64,000 bases of DNA from Roseimicrobium gellanilyticum (GCF_003315205.1 NZ_QNRR01000002.1:714881-778880), one strand, 5' to 3'. Positions 8,926 through 18,198 are shown, counted from the stretch's first letter. The notes: a model not told the origin generated them from the sequence alone. Numbers and translations: made by a program.

Positions 8926-8964
8926 GCGATTGCTGACATCGTGGTGTTTTTGAAGTCGCTGCAA
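8926..8964 (+). pseudogene. Relic of the heme-binding dehydrogenase C-terminus
   Basis: Reading from 8926 gives AIADIVVFLKSLQ. This is a near copy of the last residues of the dehydrogenase gene, AIADIVAYLKSL followed by TAA at 7083-7085. The stop codon position reads CAA here. The similarity continues a few bases past the stop (CTGTAAGTGGC versus CTGCAAGTAGCG). Nothing upstream of 8926 resembles the rest of the gene, so this is a scrap of a duplicated or largely deleted copy. It lies between the second LRR-like gene and the small membrane protein gene. Confidence 0.6.
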
Positions 8965-9029
8965 GTAGCGCGACACCGCCCTGATTACCGTTGTTGACAT
9001 TAGGGGATGCCTTGGAGACAATTCCTCGT

Positions 9030-9602
9030 ATGGCTTCCCATGATGAGGTCCGCCGCGCCAGAGAAGAGCGTCAGCTCCGGCTCTGGGTCAGCGCGGCTGT
9101 TGGCTTGGGGGGATTTGCGGTACTCGTTCCTGAGTATCAGGTGCCGGCGGTTATGGGGTGTGTAGCCATGTCTGTCTTTGTTGTCATCGCGAGTGTCGCA
9201 TTGCTTTGGCGGCGGCATTTCAAGACTGGAGCGCGGGCTTTGCTGCTCGGGTTGCTACTCCCGGTGTGGGGTTGCGTCGTTTCAGAGCGGATCGATGATG
9301 AGGTTAGAGTGATGTTCTCTGAAATTCACCGGAAGGACACCGCGCCAAACATGGAGGATAGCAAGGCCCTTGGTCCGTGGCTTGAGGACAGCAAGCGTAT
9401 GGAAACGACCTATAGGGTGCAGATGGCTTTCCTGCATCTGGATCGCAAAGGGGGAGTACGTATGCGTGAGGTGTTGCTCCAGAAACGACCTGACCACGAC
9501 GGCGACAACACCACGGCACAATTGTACCTACTGGCCTTCCAAAACGGTCGGGTGGTTTCTGAGAGAAAATTGCCAGACCGCATGAAGCCAAAGGGATACT
9601 GA
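9030..9602 (+). CDS. Small membrane protein of unknown function
   Basis: Product of 190 aa from the ATG at 9030 (MASHDEVRRAREERQ); the frame is open from a TTG at 8991 but the ATG is preferred. Three hydrophobic stretches are visible in the first half (LWVSAAVGLGGFAVLVP, AVMGCVAMSVFVVIASVALLW, ARALLLGLLLPVWGCVV), with charged and basic loops between. The C-terminal half is soluble and rich in charged residues, without a recognisable motif. The family is not recognised. A GAAGTTG/CAACTTC inverted repeat (9601-9607 and 9622-9628) begins at the stop codon but has no T-tract after it. Confidence 0.6.
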   Translation: MASHDEVRRAREERQLRLWVSAAVGLGGFAVLVPEYQVPAVMGCVAMSVFVVIASVALLWRRHFKTGARALLLGLLLPVWGCVVSERIDDEVRVMFSEIHRKDTAPNMEDSKALGPWLEDSKRMETTYRVQMAFLHLDRKGGVRMREVLLQKRPDHDGDNTTAQLYLLAFQNGRVVSERKLPDRMKPKGY

Positions 9603-9724
9603 AGTTGTCGCGGAGGCATTGCAACTTCCGCAGAGAGATTCATGCGTGGTTCGCCAAAAATCACCTCGCCACCCGGAACTGCCTTACAGAGAATGGAAAT
9701 ACCAGGCAGTAGCAGCCCTCGCAC

Positions 9725-10717
9725 TTACTTCTCCGCGAACTGCGCATCGAACACAATCTTCGAAGCCGGGAAGTCCAGCTTCTTCACGAAGGCGCATGAT
9801 TCCGTCGCGCCGAACTCACGGTCCATCCCGCCGTCTTCCCACTCCACACTGAGCGGACCGGTGTAGGAGATGTCATTTAGAGCACGGATGATCTTCTCGA
9901 AGTTAATCATGCCACGGCCCACGGACTTGAAGTCCCAGTAGCGGTTGGAACGGTGGAAGTCTACATGGCCTCCGAACACGCCGGTGTCGTTCGCCAGGTT
10001 CCAGGCCACGTCCTTCATATGCGCGTGGAAGATGCGGTCGGAGAACTTGTGGATGAACTTCACATAGTCCACGCCCTGATAGCCGAAGTGGGACGGGTCA
10101 TAGTTGAAGCCAAACGCCGGATGGTAATCCACCGCCTGAAGCGCGCGCTCCGCGGAGGCGATGTCGAATGCAATCTCGGTAGGGTGCACTTCCAAGGCAA
10201 ACTTCACGCCTTCTTTGTGGAAGGCGTCGAGGATTGGCGTGAAACGTTTCGCGAAATCCTTGTAGCCGTCTTCGATCTGGTTTGGCAGGTTCGGCGGAAA
10301 GCTGTAGACGAGGTGCCAGATGCTGCTTCCGGTAAAGCCGGTCACGATGTCGATGCCGAAACGCTTCGCGGCTTGCGCCGTCTTGATGAGTTCCTCCGCA
10401 GCGCGCTGGCGCACGCCTTCGGGATTGCCATCGCCGTAGATGTAGCCGGGGAGGATTTGCTTGTGGCGCGCGTCGATGTTGTCGCAGACCGCCTGATCCA
10501 CCAGATGCGCGGAGATGGCGAAGCATTGGAGCCCTGCCAGGTTCAATTTTGCGCGCTTCGTATCGCAATATGTTTGGTCTGCCTTGGCTACTTCGAAGTG
10601 GTCACCCCAGCAGCACAGCTCCACGCCATCGTAGCCGAAGGACTTTGCCTTCTGTAGCATGACATCCAGGGGCAGATCTGCCCACTGGCCGGTGACAAGG
10701 GTGACAGGTCTGGACAT
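9725..10717 (-). CDS. Sugar phosphate isomerase/epimerase (xylose isomerase-like TIM barrel), tandem copy 2
   Basis: A 330-aa TIM-barrel protein of the AP endonuclease 2 / xylose isomerase-like family. Signature segments are [15 protein letters not shown], the metal-ligand strands [14 protein letters not shown] and [21 protein letters not shown], and the C-terminal [14 protein letters not shown]. These supply the Glu, Asp/His, His and Glu ligands for divalent metal. Relatives isomerise or epimerise sugars or inositols; the substrate is not known here. It lies 99 bases downstream of a nearly identical paralogue, with a terminator-like hairpin between them, so it may be separately transcribed or a weak second operon gene. 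Confidence 0.85.
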   Translation of the reverse strand: MSRPVTLVTGQWADLPLDVMLQKAKSFGYDGVELCCWGDHFEVAKADQTYCDTKRAKLNLAGLQCFAISAHLVDQAVCDNIDARHKQILPGYIYGDGNPEGVRQRAAEELIKTAQAAKRFGIDIVTGFTGSSIWHLVYSFPPNLPNQIEDGYKDFAKRFTPILDAFHKEGVKFALEVHPTEIAFDIASAERALQAVDYHPAFGFNYDPSHFGYQGVDYVKFIHKFSDRIFHAHMKDVAWNLANDTGVFGGHVDFHRSNRYWDFKSVGRGMINFEKIIRALNDISYTGPLSVEWEDGGMDREFGATESCAFVKKLDFPASKIVFDAQFAEK

Positions 10718-10754
10718 GGATGCTTGAAGCGAAAGCGTCGAGGTACAAAATGAA

Positions 10755-10796
10755 TCACCCCGCTGCCCGGAAGTTGCCTCCCAGAGAGCGGGGTGA
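10755..10796 (-). terminator. Hairpin between the tandem isomerase genes
   Basis: CACCCCGCT (10756-10764) pairs with AGCGGGGTG (10787-10795), extendable by one A-T pair on each side. On the minus strand it follows the stop of the upstream isomerase and precedes ATTCATTTTG, a poor but present T-rich tail. It could be an attenuator or an intrinsic terminator separating the two copies. Confidence 0.5.
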
Positions 10797-10816
10797 GAAT
10801 ACGAATAGAGTCGCGA

Positions 10817-11809
10817 TTACTTCTCGGCGAACTGTGCGTCGAAGATGATCTTCGAAGTTGGGAAGTCGAGCTTCTTCACAAAAGCTGCGGACTCGGCCGC
10901 GCCGAACTCGCGGTCCATACCGCCGTCTTCCCATTCCACGCTCAGCGGACCGGCGTAGGAGATGTCGTTGAGGGCACGGATGATCTTCTCGAAGTTGATC
11001 ATGCCACGGCCCACGGACTTGAAGTCCCAGTAGCGGTTCGGACGGTGGAAGTCCACATGGCCACCGAAGACACCGGTGTCATTGGAGAGGTTCCAGGCCA
11101 CGTCCTTCATGTGCGCATGGAAGATGCGGTCGGAGAACTTGTAGATGAACTTCACATAGTCCACGCCCTGGTAGCCGAAGTGGGACGGGTCGTAGTTGAA
11201 GCCGAAGGCAGGATGGTAATCCACCGCCTGAAGCGCGCGCTCCGCAGAGGCGATGTCGAACGCGATCTCCGTGGGGTGCACTTCGAGGGCGAACTTCACG
11301 CCTTCCTTCTGGAAGGCATCAAGGATGGGCTTGAAGCGCTTGCCGAAGTCCTTGTAGCCGTCTTCGATCTGGTTCGGCAGGTTCGGTGGGAAGCTGTACA
11401 CGAGGTGCCAGATGCTGCTGCCGGTGAAGCCGTTCACCACGCTCACGCCAAAGCGCTTTGCAGCCTGGGCGGTCTTGATGAGTTCTTCCGCAGCGCGCTG
11501 ACGCACGCCTTCCGGATCGCCATCGCCGTAGATGTAGTCGGGGAGGATTTGCTTGTGACGCGCATCGATGTTGTCGCACACGGCTTGACCCACGAGGTGG
11601 GCGGAGATGGCGAAGCACTTCAGGCCGGCCTTTTCTACGGCGGCGCGCTTGGCATCGCAGTAGGCCTGGTCGGCCTTGGCGACTTCGAAATGGTCACCCC
11701 AGCAGGCGAGTTCCACGCCGTCATACCCGAAGGTCTTGGCTTTCTGAAGCATGGTGTCCAGGGGCAGGTCTGCCCACTGACCGGTGAAAAGAGTAACGGG
11801 TCTGGCCAT
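10817..11809 (-). CDS. Sugar phosphate isomerase/epimerase (xylose isomerase-like TIM barrel), tandem copy 1
   Basis: Product of 330 aa from the ATG at 11809 ([16 protein letters not shown]). The open frame extends to 11908, but the chosen start matches the paralogue exactly. The protein is collinear with copy 2 without gaps and differs at about 30 positions by eye count, concentrated around residues 55-64 and 122-127. All metal-binding segments are identical between copies ([41 protein letters not shown]). It is the promoter-proximal gene of the pair. Reaction and substrate are inferred only from the fold; the copies could differ in substrate or dosage. Confidence 0.86.
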   Translation of the reverse strand: MARPVTLFTGQWADLPLDTMLQKAKTFGYDGVELACWGDHFEVAKADQAYCDAKRAAVEKAGLKCFAISAHLVGQAVCDNIDARHKQILPDYIYGDGDPEGVRQRAAEELIKTAQAAKRFGVSVVNGFTGSSIWHLVYSFPPNLPNQIEDGYKDFGKRFKPILDAFQKEGVKFALEVHPTEIAFDIASAERALQAVDYHPAFGFNYDPSHFGYQGVDYVKFIYKFSDRIFHAHMKDVAWNLSNDTGVFGGHVDFHRPNRYWDFKSVGRGMINFEKIIRALNDISYAGPLSVEWEDGGMDREFGAAESAAFVKKLDFPTSKIIFDAQFAEK

Positions 11810-11940
11810 TGTGAGTGAAGTGTAGTGGAAAGGTTCGGTTGCGTTTTTTCCGGGACGCGATGCTGTCACGCGCTGTTTGCCTTGGCAAGGGGGAAAGTCG
11901 GACACCATGGATGACCGATTTCCCCTAAAAATTGTCCGCG

Positions 11941-12576
11941 CTACACCTCCAGCAATCCCAGCCGGATGGCCTCTGTCACTGCGTGGGCTCGATCTTGCGC
12001 CTGGAGTTTTTGCATGATGTTACTCACATGCGTCTTCACTGTCTCGTCAGACACTCCCAGCGCAGCGGCGATCTCCTTGTTGCTCCGACCTTTGGCGATG
12101 AGCGCCAGCACCTCCAGCTCCCGGGCGCTGGGCTCGGGCCGACCAAGGCGCTCCGCGAGACGTTGCGCGATGTCCGGCGGCAGGAAGCGCTTCCCTTGAG
12201 CCACAGTGCGTACGGCCTGCAGCAGATCTTCACGGGGCGCCGCCTTCTGCAGATACCCCATGGCTCCGGCTCGGATGGCCCGGTAGACGTCCTCATCTCG
12301 GGCGAAGGAAGAGAAGACGAGCACTCGCGCCGTGGGGTGCTCCTTACAAAGGCGGGACGTGGCGTCGAGGCCGCTGCTGTTCCCGAGTTGCAGATCCATG
12401 ATGACCACGTCGGGAGTCTTTGTGGCGTATTGGGCCAGAGCCTCATTGGCATCACCCGCCTCGGCCACCACCCTCAAATCATCCTCGAGCCCCAGCGAAG
12501 CCGCCAGTCCGCTGCGGACGACAAAGTGATCGTCTACGAGCAGGATGCGGAGGGGGGTGGGGGAAGTGGAAGCCAT
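11941..12576 (-). CDS. NarL/FixJ-type response regulator
   Basis: Product of 211 aa from the ATG at 12576 ([17 protein letters not shown]). The receiver domain occupies residues 1-125 with acidic pocket VDD, phospho-acceptor Asp in VVIMDLQLG, Ser in VFSSFA and Lys in YLQKAAP. The C-terminal LuxR-type helix-turn-helix (about 145-205) has the usual [21 protein letters not shown] and [17 protein letters not shown]. It is therefore a transcription factor activated by phosphorylation. No histidine kinase gene is in the window, so the partner is elsewhere. It is divergent from the acyltransferase gene, which it might regulate; that is context only. Confidence 0.9.
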   Translation of the reverse strand: MASTSPTPLRILLVDDHFVVRSGLAASLGLEDDLRVVAEAGDANEALAQYATKTPDVVIMDLQLGNSSGLDATSRLCKEHPTARVLVFSSFARDEDVYRAIRAGAMGYLQKAAPREDLLQAVRTVAQGKRFLPPDIAQRLAERLGRPEPSARELEVLALIAKGRSNKEIAAALGVSDETVKTHVSNIMQKLQAQDRAHAVTEAIRLGLLEV

Positions 12577-12791
12577 GCTTACAGGAGGCAAGGTGCAGGA
12601 GGTCCGCCAGCATGGTGGAGACTGGGATGGCTGGCAAGGAGGGAAGGGCCGTGATCCCCCCGGCGATTTCACAATCCTCGCAGGATGCACATGCAGATGC
12701 ACGTGGAGAGATTGAGATTTGCACATCGTTCGCCCTGCGCCATGGAAAGCGGGACCGACCAACCTGTGACTGCCCCAGCCGACACTCCTCT

Positions 12792-14183
12792 TTGAAGAAC
12801 CTCCTCCGCCGCTTTTCCGCCCATGGCGACTTCTGGCTGCGCTACCTCCACTGGGGTACGCGTCACTGCCCGTGGTTTCTGGAGCCGATGTATGTGTTTG
12901 CCTTCACGGTGATGTTTTGGGTGTTTCTGGGTAGGCAGCGCCGGGCGGTGACGGCCAACCTTGCCGTGCTGCTGCCGGGCAGTTCGCCGGTGATGAATCT
13001 GTTCCGCGCGGGCCGGGTCTTTTGGAATTTCGCATGGTCCTTGGTGGATCAGGCGCACGCGAGGCACGGGAGCAAAAACATCCACTGGGAAATCATGGGC
13101 GATGAGCATCTGGCGATCCTGGAAAGGGAAACGAAGGGCTCCGTGCTGCTGACTGCCCACATGGGGAACTATGATGTGGCAGCGCCACTTTTCGCGGAGC
13201 GCATCCAGCGGCCCATCCACATGGTGCGCGCTCCGGAGAGAGAACAGAAGAGTCAGGAATTCCAGGCCGCGCAGCGTGAGAAGGAACGGAAGGCCGGATT
13301 CGTGGTGCACTACAACGAGCCCGGAAACATGCTGGGCATGGACCTCGCCCGTGCCATTCAGGAGGGTGGGGTGGTGGCCATTCAGGGAGACCGCATTCTC
13401 TTCGATGTCTCTCCCCTGGAGCTCACCTATCGGGAGGGCATCACCTGGCAGATTCCGCGAGGTCCGTTTCTCTTGGCACTCGTCACGAAGGCGCTGATCC
13501 ATCCCGTGTTCATCGTGCGCATGGGGTACCGCCGCTACCGGGTCGTGGCCGCGGCGCCCATCGAGGTGCCGCTACCGGCGAATCGCGACAAGGAAGCGGC
13601 ACAGAGGTTGGCGGCGGAGCAATGGAATGCCGTACTGCGTGAGGTAATGGAGCGCCACTGGCGGCAATGGTTTGTCTTCGAGCCCGTGTTTCAGAAGACG
13701 GTCAAGTCTGACGACCAGCAATCTCAACGTGCTGAAGCGCGAGAAGCAGCGCCCAAGGAACAACAGACGCCCGACCGCATCATCCCCGCCGAGTCTGGGC
13801 ATGGCGCCATGGCTGCGCTCACGCTTTCTGCGCTTGTGGGATGCTGGTCGGGGATGGTGATGCTGCGTTGGTTGTTGGAGCGCAGCCTTGGCTGCACCGG
13901 ATGCATGATCACCTCGGTGCTGATTTGGCCAGTCCTCTGGTTCCTCGCCATGGTGGCCCTGGCCCAGGTGTCGCTGTGGGTGGCACTCGCGATCATGAAG
14001 CTCACCCGCCTGCCCATGCGACACTACGATGTGCTCGCGTGCGGCATCACCCTGACGGGGCTTAGCGCGGTCGCGTGGGAGGAATACAGCGGTGGTTGTC
14101 CCGTCGGGTGGTGGCTGGGCGTGCTGTGGTTTGTGGGGCTTGGAGTGGCGCTCATTGGCACGCTCTTCCGTCCTGCAAGGTAG
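12792..14183 (+). CDS. LpxL/HtrB-like lipid A acyltransferase with extra C-terminal membrane domain
   Basis: About 463 aa if started at TTG 12792, where family-like sequence begins (FSAHGDFWLRYLHWG). The acyltransferase domain has a membrane segment (EPMYVFAFTVMFWVFLG) and the HxxxxD motif in TAHMGNYD, followed by substrate-binding IQGDRILFD and PRGPFLLAL. It would transfer a late acyl chain to lipid A at the inner membrane. After about residue 300 a polar linker leads to an extra region with about four membrane spans, unusual for LpxL. The start is unclear: the frame is open upstream to 12420 with an ATG at 12612, but that part is not family-like and reaches over the divergent regulator's start. 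An ATG at 12742 in another frame gives a plausible N-terminus that stops at 12793-12795. Confidence 0.8.
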   Translation: MKNLLRRFSAHGDFWLRYLHWGTRHCPWFLEPMYVFAFTVMFWVFLGRQRRAVTANLAVLLPGSSPVMNLFRAGRVFWNFAWSLVDQAHARHGSKNIHWEIMGDEHLAILERETKGSVLLTAHMGNYDVAAPLFAERIQRPIHMVRAPEREQKSQEFQAAQREKERKAGFVVHYNEPGNMLGMDLARAIQEGGVVAIQGDRILFDVSPLELTYREGITWQIPRGPFLLALVTKALIHPVFIVRMGYRRYRVVAAAPIEVPLPANRDKEAAQRLAAEQWNAVLREVMERHWRQWFVFEPVFQKTVKSDDQQSQRAEAREAAPKEQQTPDRIIPAESGHGAMAALTLSALVGCWSGMVMLRWLLERSLGCTGCMITSVLIWPVLWFLAMVALAQVSLWVALAIMKLTRLPMRHYDVLACGITLTGLSAVAWEEYSGGCPVGWWLGVLWFVGLGVALIGTLFRPAR

Positions 14184-14192
14184 GCTGGTTCG

Positions 14193-14735
14193 CTACTTCT
14201 TCCAGATCGTGGCCATGAAATCGTGGTGCTGCTGGCGAGTGATACCGTAGGAAGTGGCAGCCATGATGCTCCACCAATCGCGAGCCTTGAAGGCAGTCAC
14301 CGGGAACCGCATGCCGGGAAGTGCCGCGCTCTCGATGATGTCTCCATCGTTCATCGGCACTTCAATGAGCTTGCCTTCTACGAGGCGTAGCCATACCGGT
14401 TGATTTTCTGTGGCGTTCCACAAGACATATTCAATGACTCCGGATGCCTCGAATGCCCGGCGGCGGCGCTCGATTTCCGGACGCTGTTCCTCGTGACAGA
14501 CATCGAAGACGAAGTTCGGCGGGCCGCTGAAGTAGTCGTAGTCACCCGGATCACATTGCTTGAATTTCCCTTGGTTGACCTGGGCCACCAGACCGGGCAC
14601 GAACACGGCATCTCCCAGCCGCACCTGAGCATGGACGCACACAAACAGGCCGAGCGTGGACATGCGGTAGTGATTCACACACATGGCGACATCTGCCAAT
14701 GTGGCCGCCTGCATGATATCCAGATCGAGCATCAT
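14193..14735 (-). CDS. Uma2-family (PD-(D/E)XK nuclease-fold) protein
   Basis: A 180-aa protein with the late landmarks of the Uma2/DUF820 family: PPNFVFDV, where the Asp stands for the usual catalytic acidic residue, RRRRAFEASGVIEYVLWNATENQPVWLRLVEGKLIEV, and a closing beta-rich segment ending near FPVTAFKARDWW. The family has a restriction-endonuclease-like fold, but no proven activity in most members. The N-terminus is short and differs from typical Uma2 proteins (usually about 190-210 aa), so it may be divergent or trimmed. It converges on the acyltransferase gene, with only 9 bases between stops. Confidence 0.7.
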   Translation of the reverse strand: MMLDLDIMQAATLADVAMCVNHYRMSTLGLFVCVHAQVRLGDAVFVPGLVAQVNQGKFKQCDPGDYDYFSGPPNFVFDVCHEEQRPEIERRRRAFEASGVIEYVLWNATENQPVWLRLVEGKLIEVPMNDGDIIESAALPGMRFPVTAFKARDWWSIMAATSYGITRQQHHDFMATIWKK

Positions 14736-14793
14736 TTGGACGCATGCGTTAGCCGAAAGGTTGCCCTTTGCAAGGCGAGGTGCAGCCGGGACG

Positions 14794-15702
14794 CTACTCG
14801 ATGGGCGCTTTGATGATCACCGTCTTGCTGGTGAATCCCTTGCCCCAGCCTTGGGGTGTTTGCAGCAAACCGAGAAGTTGCGCGGGCGGGCTTTTGCCGT
14901 CGTAGTATTCGGAGACGGTCAGTTCCAGACTGAGCTTTCCATCACCGTCCCGGCGCAGGATCTGGTCCTTGTCTACGTGGATGTAGCCATCGTCCGTGAA
15001 GAAGAGCACCTCTTTCACGGACGCGAGTTGCTGCTTGGCGGCATCGCTCTTCGCAGTGACGTGCAGGGTCACCAGGTTCTTGTCCTTTCGTGTCGCGGTG
15101 ATGGCCCATGCTTTTTCATCCAGCGCTTGTGGCGCCGCTTCACGTGCTTTCACGAACGCGGGTTCCCACTTCGCGTCAAGCTCCGCAGTTTCGGTCACGG
15201 GCAGTTCAAGCGTGAGGTCTGCGAAGTCTGGATTGCAATCACGTCCGCAACACATCCAGGCTGCTTTGCCAGCGAGCGTGACCTTGGTGCCCGGCTTCAA
15301 GTCGGCCGGAGGTGTGATACGCACGGGAATCACGAGATCACCGTGATACCCCTGCGCTCGAATCTGGAACATGTGCACCTGCTCCGGTTCCGGCCACTCC
15401 AACCCGCCGGCTTTCCATCCGTCAGGCAGGCTCCAATCCAGGCTGATGGGCACGCCCACAATGCCGGGGAACTTCCAGTACGTGTGATAGCCCTCCTTGT
15501 GCTTCAGATGCAACCCCGCGTAGAACGCCTTCCCCGGTTGCACTGCCTTCACCTCGCTGACCAGCGCGATCTGCAGCGGGCTATTCGGCTCCAAAGCGTG
15601 CGCATTCTGCTGAAGTACGAGCCCGGCAAAGATGGCCAAGAGAAGCTGAACGAGGCTCCCTCGTCCCTTCTCCCTTGTCCCATGTCCCTTGTTGCTGCTC
15701 AT
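14794..15702 (-). CDS. Secreted DsbD N-terminal-like (disulfide corrector) domain protein
   Basis: Product of 302 aa from the ATG at 15702; earlier in-frame starts would overlap asnS. A signal peptide (LVQLLLAIFAGLVLQQNAHA) puts it in the periplasm. The body matches the DsbD-alpha/DsbC corrector fold: GLHLKHKEGYHTYWKFPGIVGVPI, LPDGWKAGGLEWPEP, and the cysteine-bearing AWMCCGRDCNP. In full DsbD this domain accepts electrons from the membrane domain and passes them to periplasmic thiol proteins; here it stands alone without the membrane and thioredoxin parts. It begins one base after the asnS stop codon, so translation is probably coupled. Confidence 0.75.
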   Translation of the reverse strand: MSSNKGHGTREKGRGSLVQLLLAIFAGLVLQQNAHALEPNSPLQIALVSEVKAVQPGKAFYAGLHLKHKEGYHTYWKFPGIVGVPISLDWSLPDGWKAGGLEWPEPEQVHMFQIRAQGYHGDLVIPVRITPPADLKPGTKVTLAGKAAWMCCGRDCNPDFADLTLELPVTETAELDAKWEPAFVKAREAAPQALDEKAWAITATRKDKNLVTLHVTAKSDAAKQQLASVKEVLFFTDDGYIHVDKDQILRRDGDGKLSLELTVSEYYDGKSPPAQLLGLLQTPQGWGKGFTSKTVIIKAPIE

Positions 15703-15703
15703 C

Positions 15704-17068
15704 TTAGAAATCGGCATGACCTGGAGTGCGTGCGAAGGGAATGACGTCACGGATGTTGCTTACGCCCGTGGCGAACATGAGGAAGCGCTCAAAGCCCATG
15801 CCATAGCCGGCATGTGGCACGGAGCCGTAGCGGCGGAGATCCGCATACCAACGATACCCTTCCGGATCGAGCCCGTGATGCGCCATCGCAGCCTCCAGCA
15901 GGTCGAGCCGCTCTTCTCGTTGACTGCCGCCGATGATCTCGCCAATGCCCGGCACCAGCACATCCATGGCGGCGACGGTTTTGCCGTCATCATTCTGGCG
16001 CATGTAGAAGGGCTTCAGGGTTTTGGGATAATTGAAGACCGTAACCGGGCTCTTGAAGTGTTCTTCTGCGAGGAAGCGTTCATGTTCGCTCTGCAGGTTC
16101 TCACCCCAGGCCACGGGATATTCGAATTGCTTCCCGCTCTTCAGCAGCACCTCCACCGCGTCCGTGTAGCTGATGCGCTGGAAGGGCTTCTCCAACGTGT
16201 GCTGCAGGCGGGTGATGAGATCCTTGTCGATGAATTTGTTGAAGAACTCCAACTCCTCGCTGCAGGTCTCGAAGAGTTTCTGGATCAGATACTTCACATT
16301 CTGCTCGGCCAGCGTCATGTCGGCATCGAGATCAAAAAAGGCCATCTCCGGCTCGATCATCCAAAACTCGGCGGCATGGCGGGCCGTGTTGGAATTCTCC
16401 GCGCGGAACGTGGGGCCGAAAGTGTAGATGCGGCTCAGGGCGCACGCGAAGGTTTCCCCCTGGAGCTGGCCGCTCACGGTGAGGTAGGCGGGTTTGCCAA
16501 AGAAGTCCTGATCCGGCTTCGCATTGCTGCCCTGCGGCAGCGTGGTCACGCGGAACATCTCTCCGGCGCCTTCGCAGTCGCTCGCGGTAATGATGGGCGT
16601 GTGCACGTAGAAGAAATCCTGCTCCTGGAAGAACTGGTGAATCGCGAAGGCCATGCGGCTGCGCACACGGAACACTGAGCTCAGCAGATTCGTGCGCGGG
16701 CGGAGGTGTGAAATGCTCCGTAGAAACTCCGGCGTGTGCCCTTTCTTCTGCAGTGGGTAGGTGCCGTCGGCCTCGCCGAGCAGTTCCACATTCTTTGCCA
16801 GTACTTCGTAGGACTGCTTGGCCCCGGGGGAGGCTACGAGATCACCGGTCACACGCACGCTCGCTCCCGTCAGGATCTTGGGGTACAGGTCCGCGCATGG
16901 AAGCGTGTGGTCCGCCACCACTTGCAACTCCCGCAGGCAGGAACCGTCATTCAGGGAGATGAAGGTGCATGCCTTGGAATCCCGGCGGGTGCGCACCCAC
17001 CCCTGCACGGTGATGTCTTGTTGCGGCGAAGTCGAGGCGAGCAGGGTGCGGATGTTCGGCGTGGGCAT
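15704..17068 (-). CDS. asnS: Asparaginyl-tRNA synthetase
   Basis: A class IIb synthetase of 454 aa. The N-terminal OB-fold anticodon-binding domain is seen as [23 protein letters not shown]. The catalytic core carries motif 2 ([22 protein letters not shown]) and motif 3 ([11 protein letters not shown]), both in the asparagine-specific form rather than the aspartate form. It charges tRNA-Asn in the cytoplasm. Length is normal for bacterial AsnS (about 460). It starts at ATG 17068 and heads a two-gene unit with the DsbD-like gene, which is an odd functional pairing. Confidence 0.95.
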   Translation of the reverse strand: MPTPNIRTLLASTSPQQDITVQGWVRTRRDSKACTFISLNDGSCLRELQVVADHTLPCADLYPKILTGASVRVTGDLVASPGAKQSYEVLAKNVELLGEADGTYPLQKKGHTPEFLRSISHLRPRTNLLSSVFRVRSRMAFAIHQFFQEQDFFYVHTPIITASDCEGAGEMFRVTTLPQGSNAKPDQDFFGKPAYLTVSGQLQGETFACALSRIYTFGPTFRAENSNTARHAAEFWMIEPEMAFFDLDADMTLAEQNVKYLIQKLFETCSEELEFFNKFIDKDLITRLQHTLEKPFQRISYTDAVEVLLKSGKQFEYPVAWGENLQSEHERFLAEEHFKSPVTVFNYPKTLKPFYMRQNDDGKTVAAMDVLVPGIGEIIGGSQREERLDLLEAAMAHHGLDPEGYRWYADLRRYGSVPHAGYGMGFERFLMFATGVSNIRDVIPFARTPGHADF

Positions 17069-17212
17069 GGGAGATTGGGAACTGACTGTCTCTAAACGAA
17101 AACGCGGGGAATCGCAAAAAAGTCACACGGAACGCCAAGCAATCAAGCTGCCGTGCATCCTGCTTGGCAGTTCGGACGATTTTAGGATAGACTCACCTGT
17201 ACAAGCCACTCT

Positions 17213-18151
17213 ATGAGACGCCCTTCCTGGTCATGGATCCTGCCGCGGACGACTTCCTTCGCCTATGAACAATTTGGAGGTGGGGGAGGGCGGGGGAGGT
17301 CACCGTTCTCAAGTTGCGGCCCGCGGCTTCTTATCATATTGGCCATCGCGGGATTCGCCTTGTTCAAGTACTTCAGTCTGCCCACGGAGAAGAACCAGTT
17401 CACTGGGCGCCAGCAACGGTTGAACTTGGATGCCAAGGAAGAAATCGTCCTGGGCCTCAACTCCGCACCCCAGATGGCACGCCAGTTTGGCGGGCTTTCC
17501 CCCGATGAGCGGGCCCGGGAATACGTGGCGCGCGTGGGCGCAAAACTGGTAAACGACACCGACGCCGACCAGACCCCTTACGGAAACAACTTCAAATTCC
17601 ACCTGCTCGCGGATCGGAAGGTCGTGAATGCCTTCGCCCTGCCCGGAGGCCAGATTTTTATCACTGAGGCATTGTTTCGACTGCTGAAAACCGAAGACGA
17701 ACTCGCCGGCGTGCTGGGACACGAAATCGGCCACGTGGTGGGCCGTCACTCCTCCGAGCAGATGGCCAAGAGCGATCTCATCAATGGCCTGACCACCGCC
17801 GTGGTGGTGGGAGCCTCTGGGGAAAGCGGTGGCATGGAGGCAGCGCGCGTGGCCCAGATGGTCGGGCAGATGGTGAACATGAAGTACGGCCGTGGTGACG
17901 AGCTGGAATCAGACAAGCTGGCGGTGCTCTTCCTCCTGCAGGCGGGCTACGACCCCGAGGCGATGATCCGTGTCATGGAAGTCCTGCGGGACGCGTCCGG
18001 TGGCGGAAGCCAGCCAGAGTTCATGAGCACACACCCGGCGCCCGCCAACCGCATGGAAGTCATCAAGGCGGAAATCGCCAAACTCCGCAAAGAGGGCAAG
18101 GACAAGCGTGGAGGCACCGGTCAGGCACCGCTGGTGGAGATTAAGGAGTAG
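17213..18151 (+). CDS. M48-family zinc metallopeptidase, membrane anchored
   Basis: A 312-aa protein. After a Gly-rich N-terminus, one membrane segment (LLIILAIAGFALFKYF, about residues 39-54) anchors a peptidase domain. Zinc-binding HEIGH is at residues 170-174, with the third ligand in ELESD near residue 232, as in M48 peptidases. The segment NAFALPGGQIFITEALF is the family's conserved edge strand. Relatives include BepA and Oma1-like envelope quality-control proteases. It is divergent from asnS and followed by the convergent MBL-fold gene; no partner gene is adjacent. Confidence 0.88.
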   Translation: MRRPSWSWILPRTTSFAYEQFGGGGGRGRSPFSSCGPRLLIILAIAGFALFKYFSLPTEKNQFTGRQQRLNLDAKEEIVLGLNSAPQMARQFGGLSPDERAREYVARVGAKLVNDTDADQTPYGNNFKFHLLADRKVVNAFALPGGQIFITEALFRLLKTEDELAGVLGHEIGHVVGRHSSEQMAKSDLINGLTTAVVVGASGESGGMEAARVAQMVGQMVNMKYGRGDELESDKLAVLFLLQAGYDPEAMIRVMEVLRDASGGGSQPEFMSTHPAPANRMEVIKAEIAKLRKEGKDKRGGTGQAPLVEIKE

Positions 18152-18198
18152 GGCAGTTTATCCGCTGATACCTCGCGCCTTCACTGCATCCGTCGGCT

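Noticed and set aside
9953-11818. Two plus-strand frames opposite the tandem isomerases, similar to each other
   Set aside because: Their similarity to each other simply mirrors the duplicated minus-strand genes.
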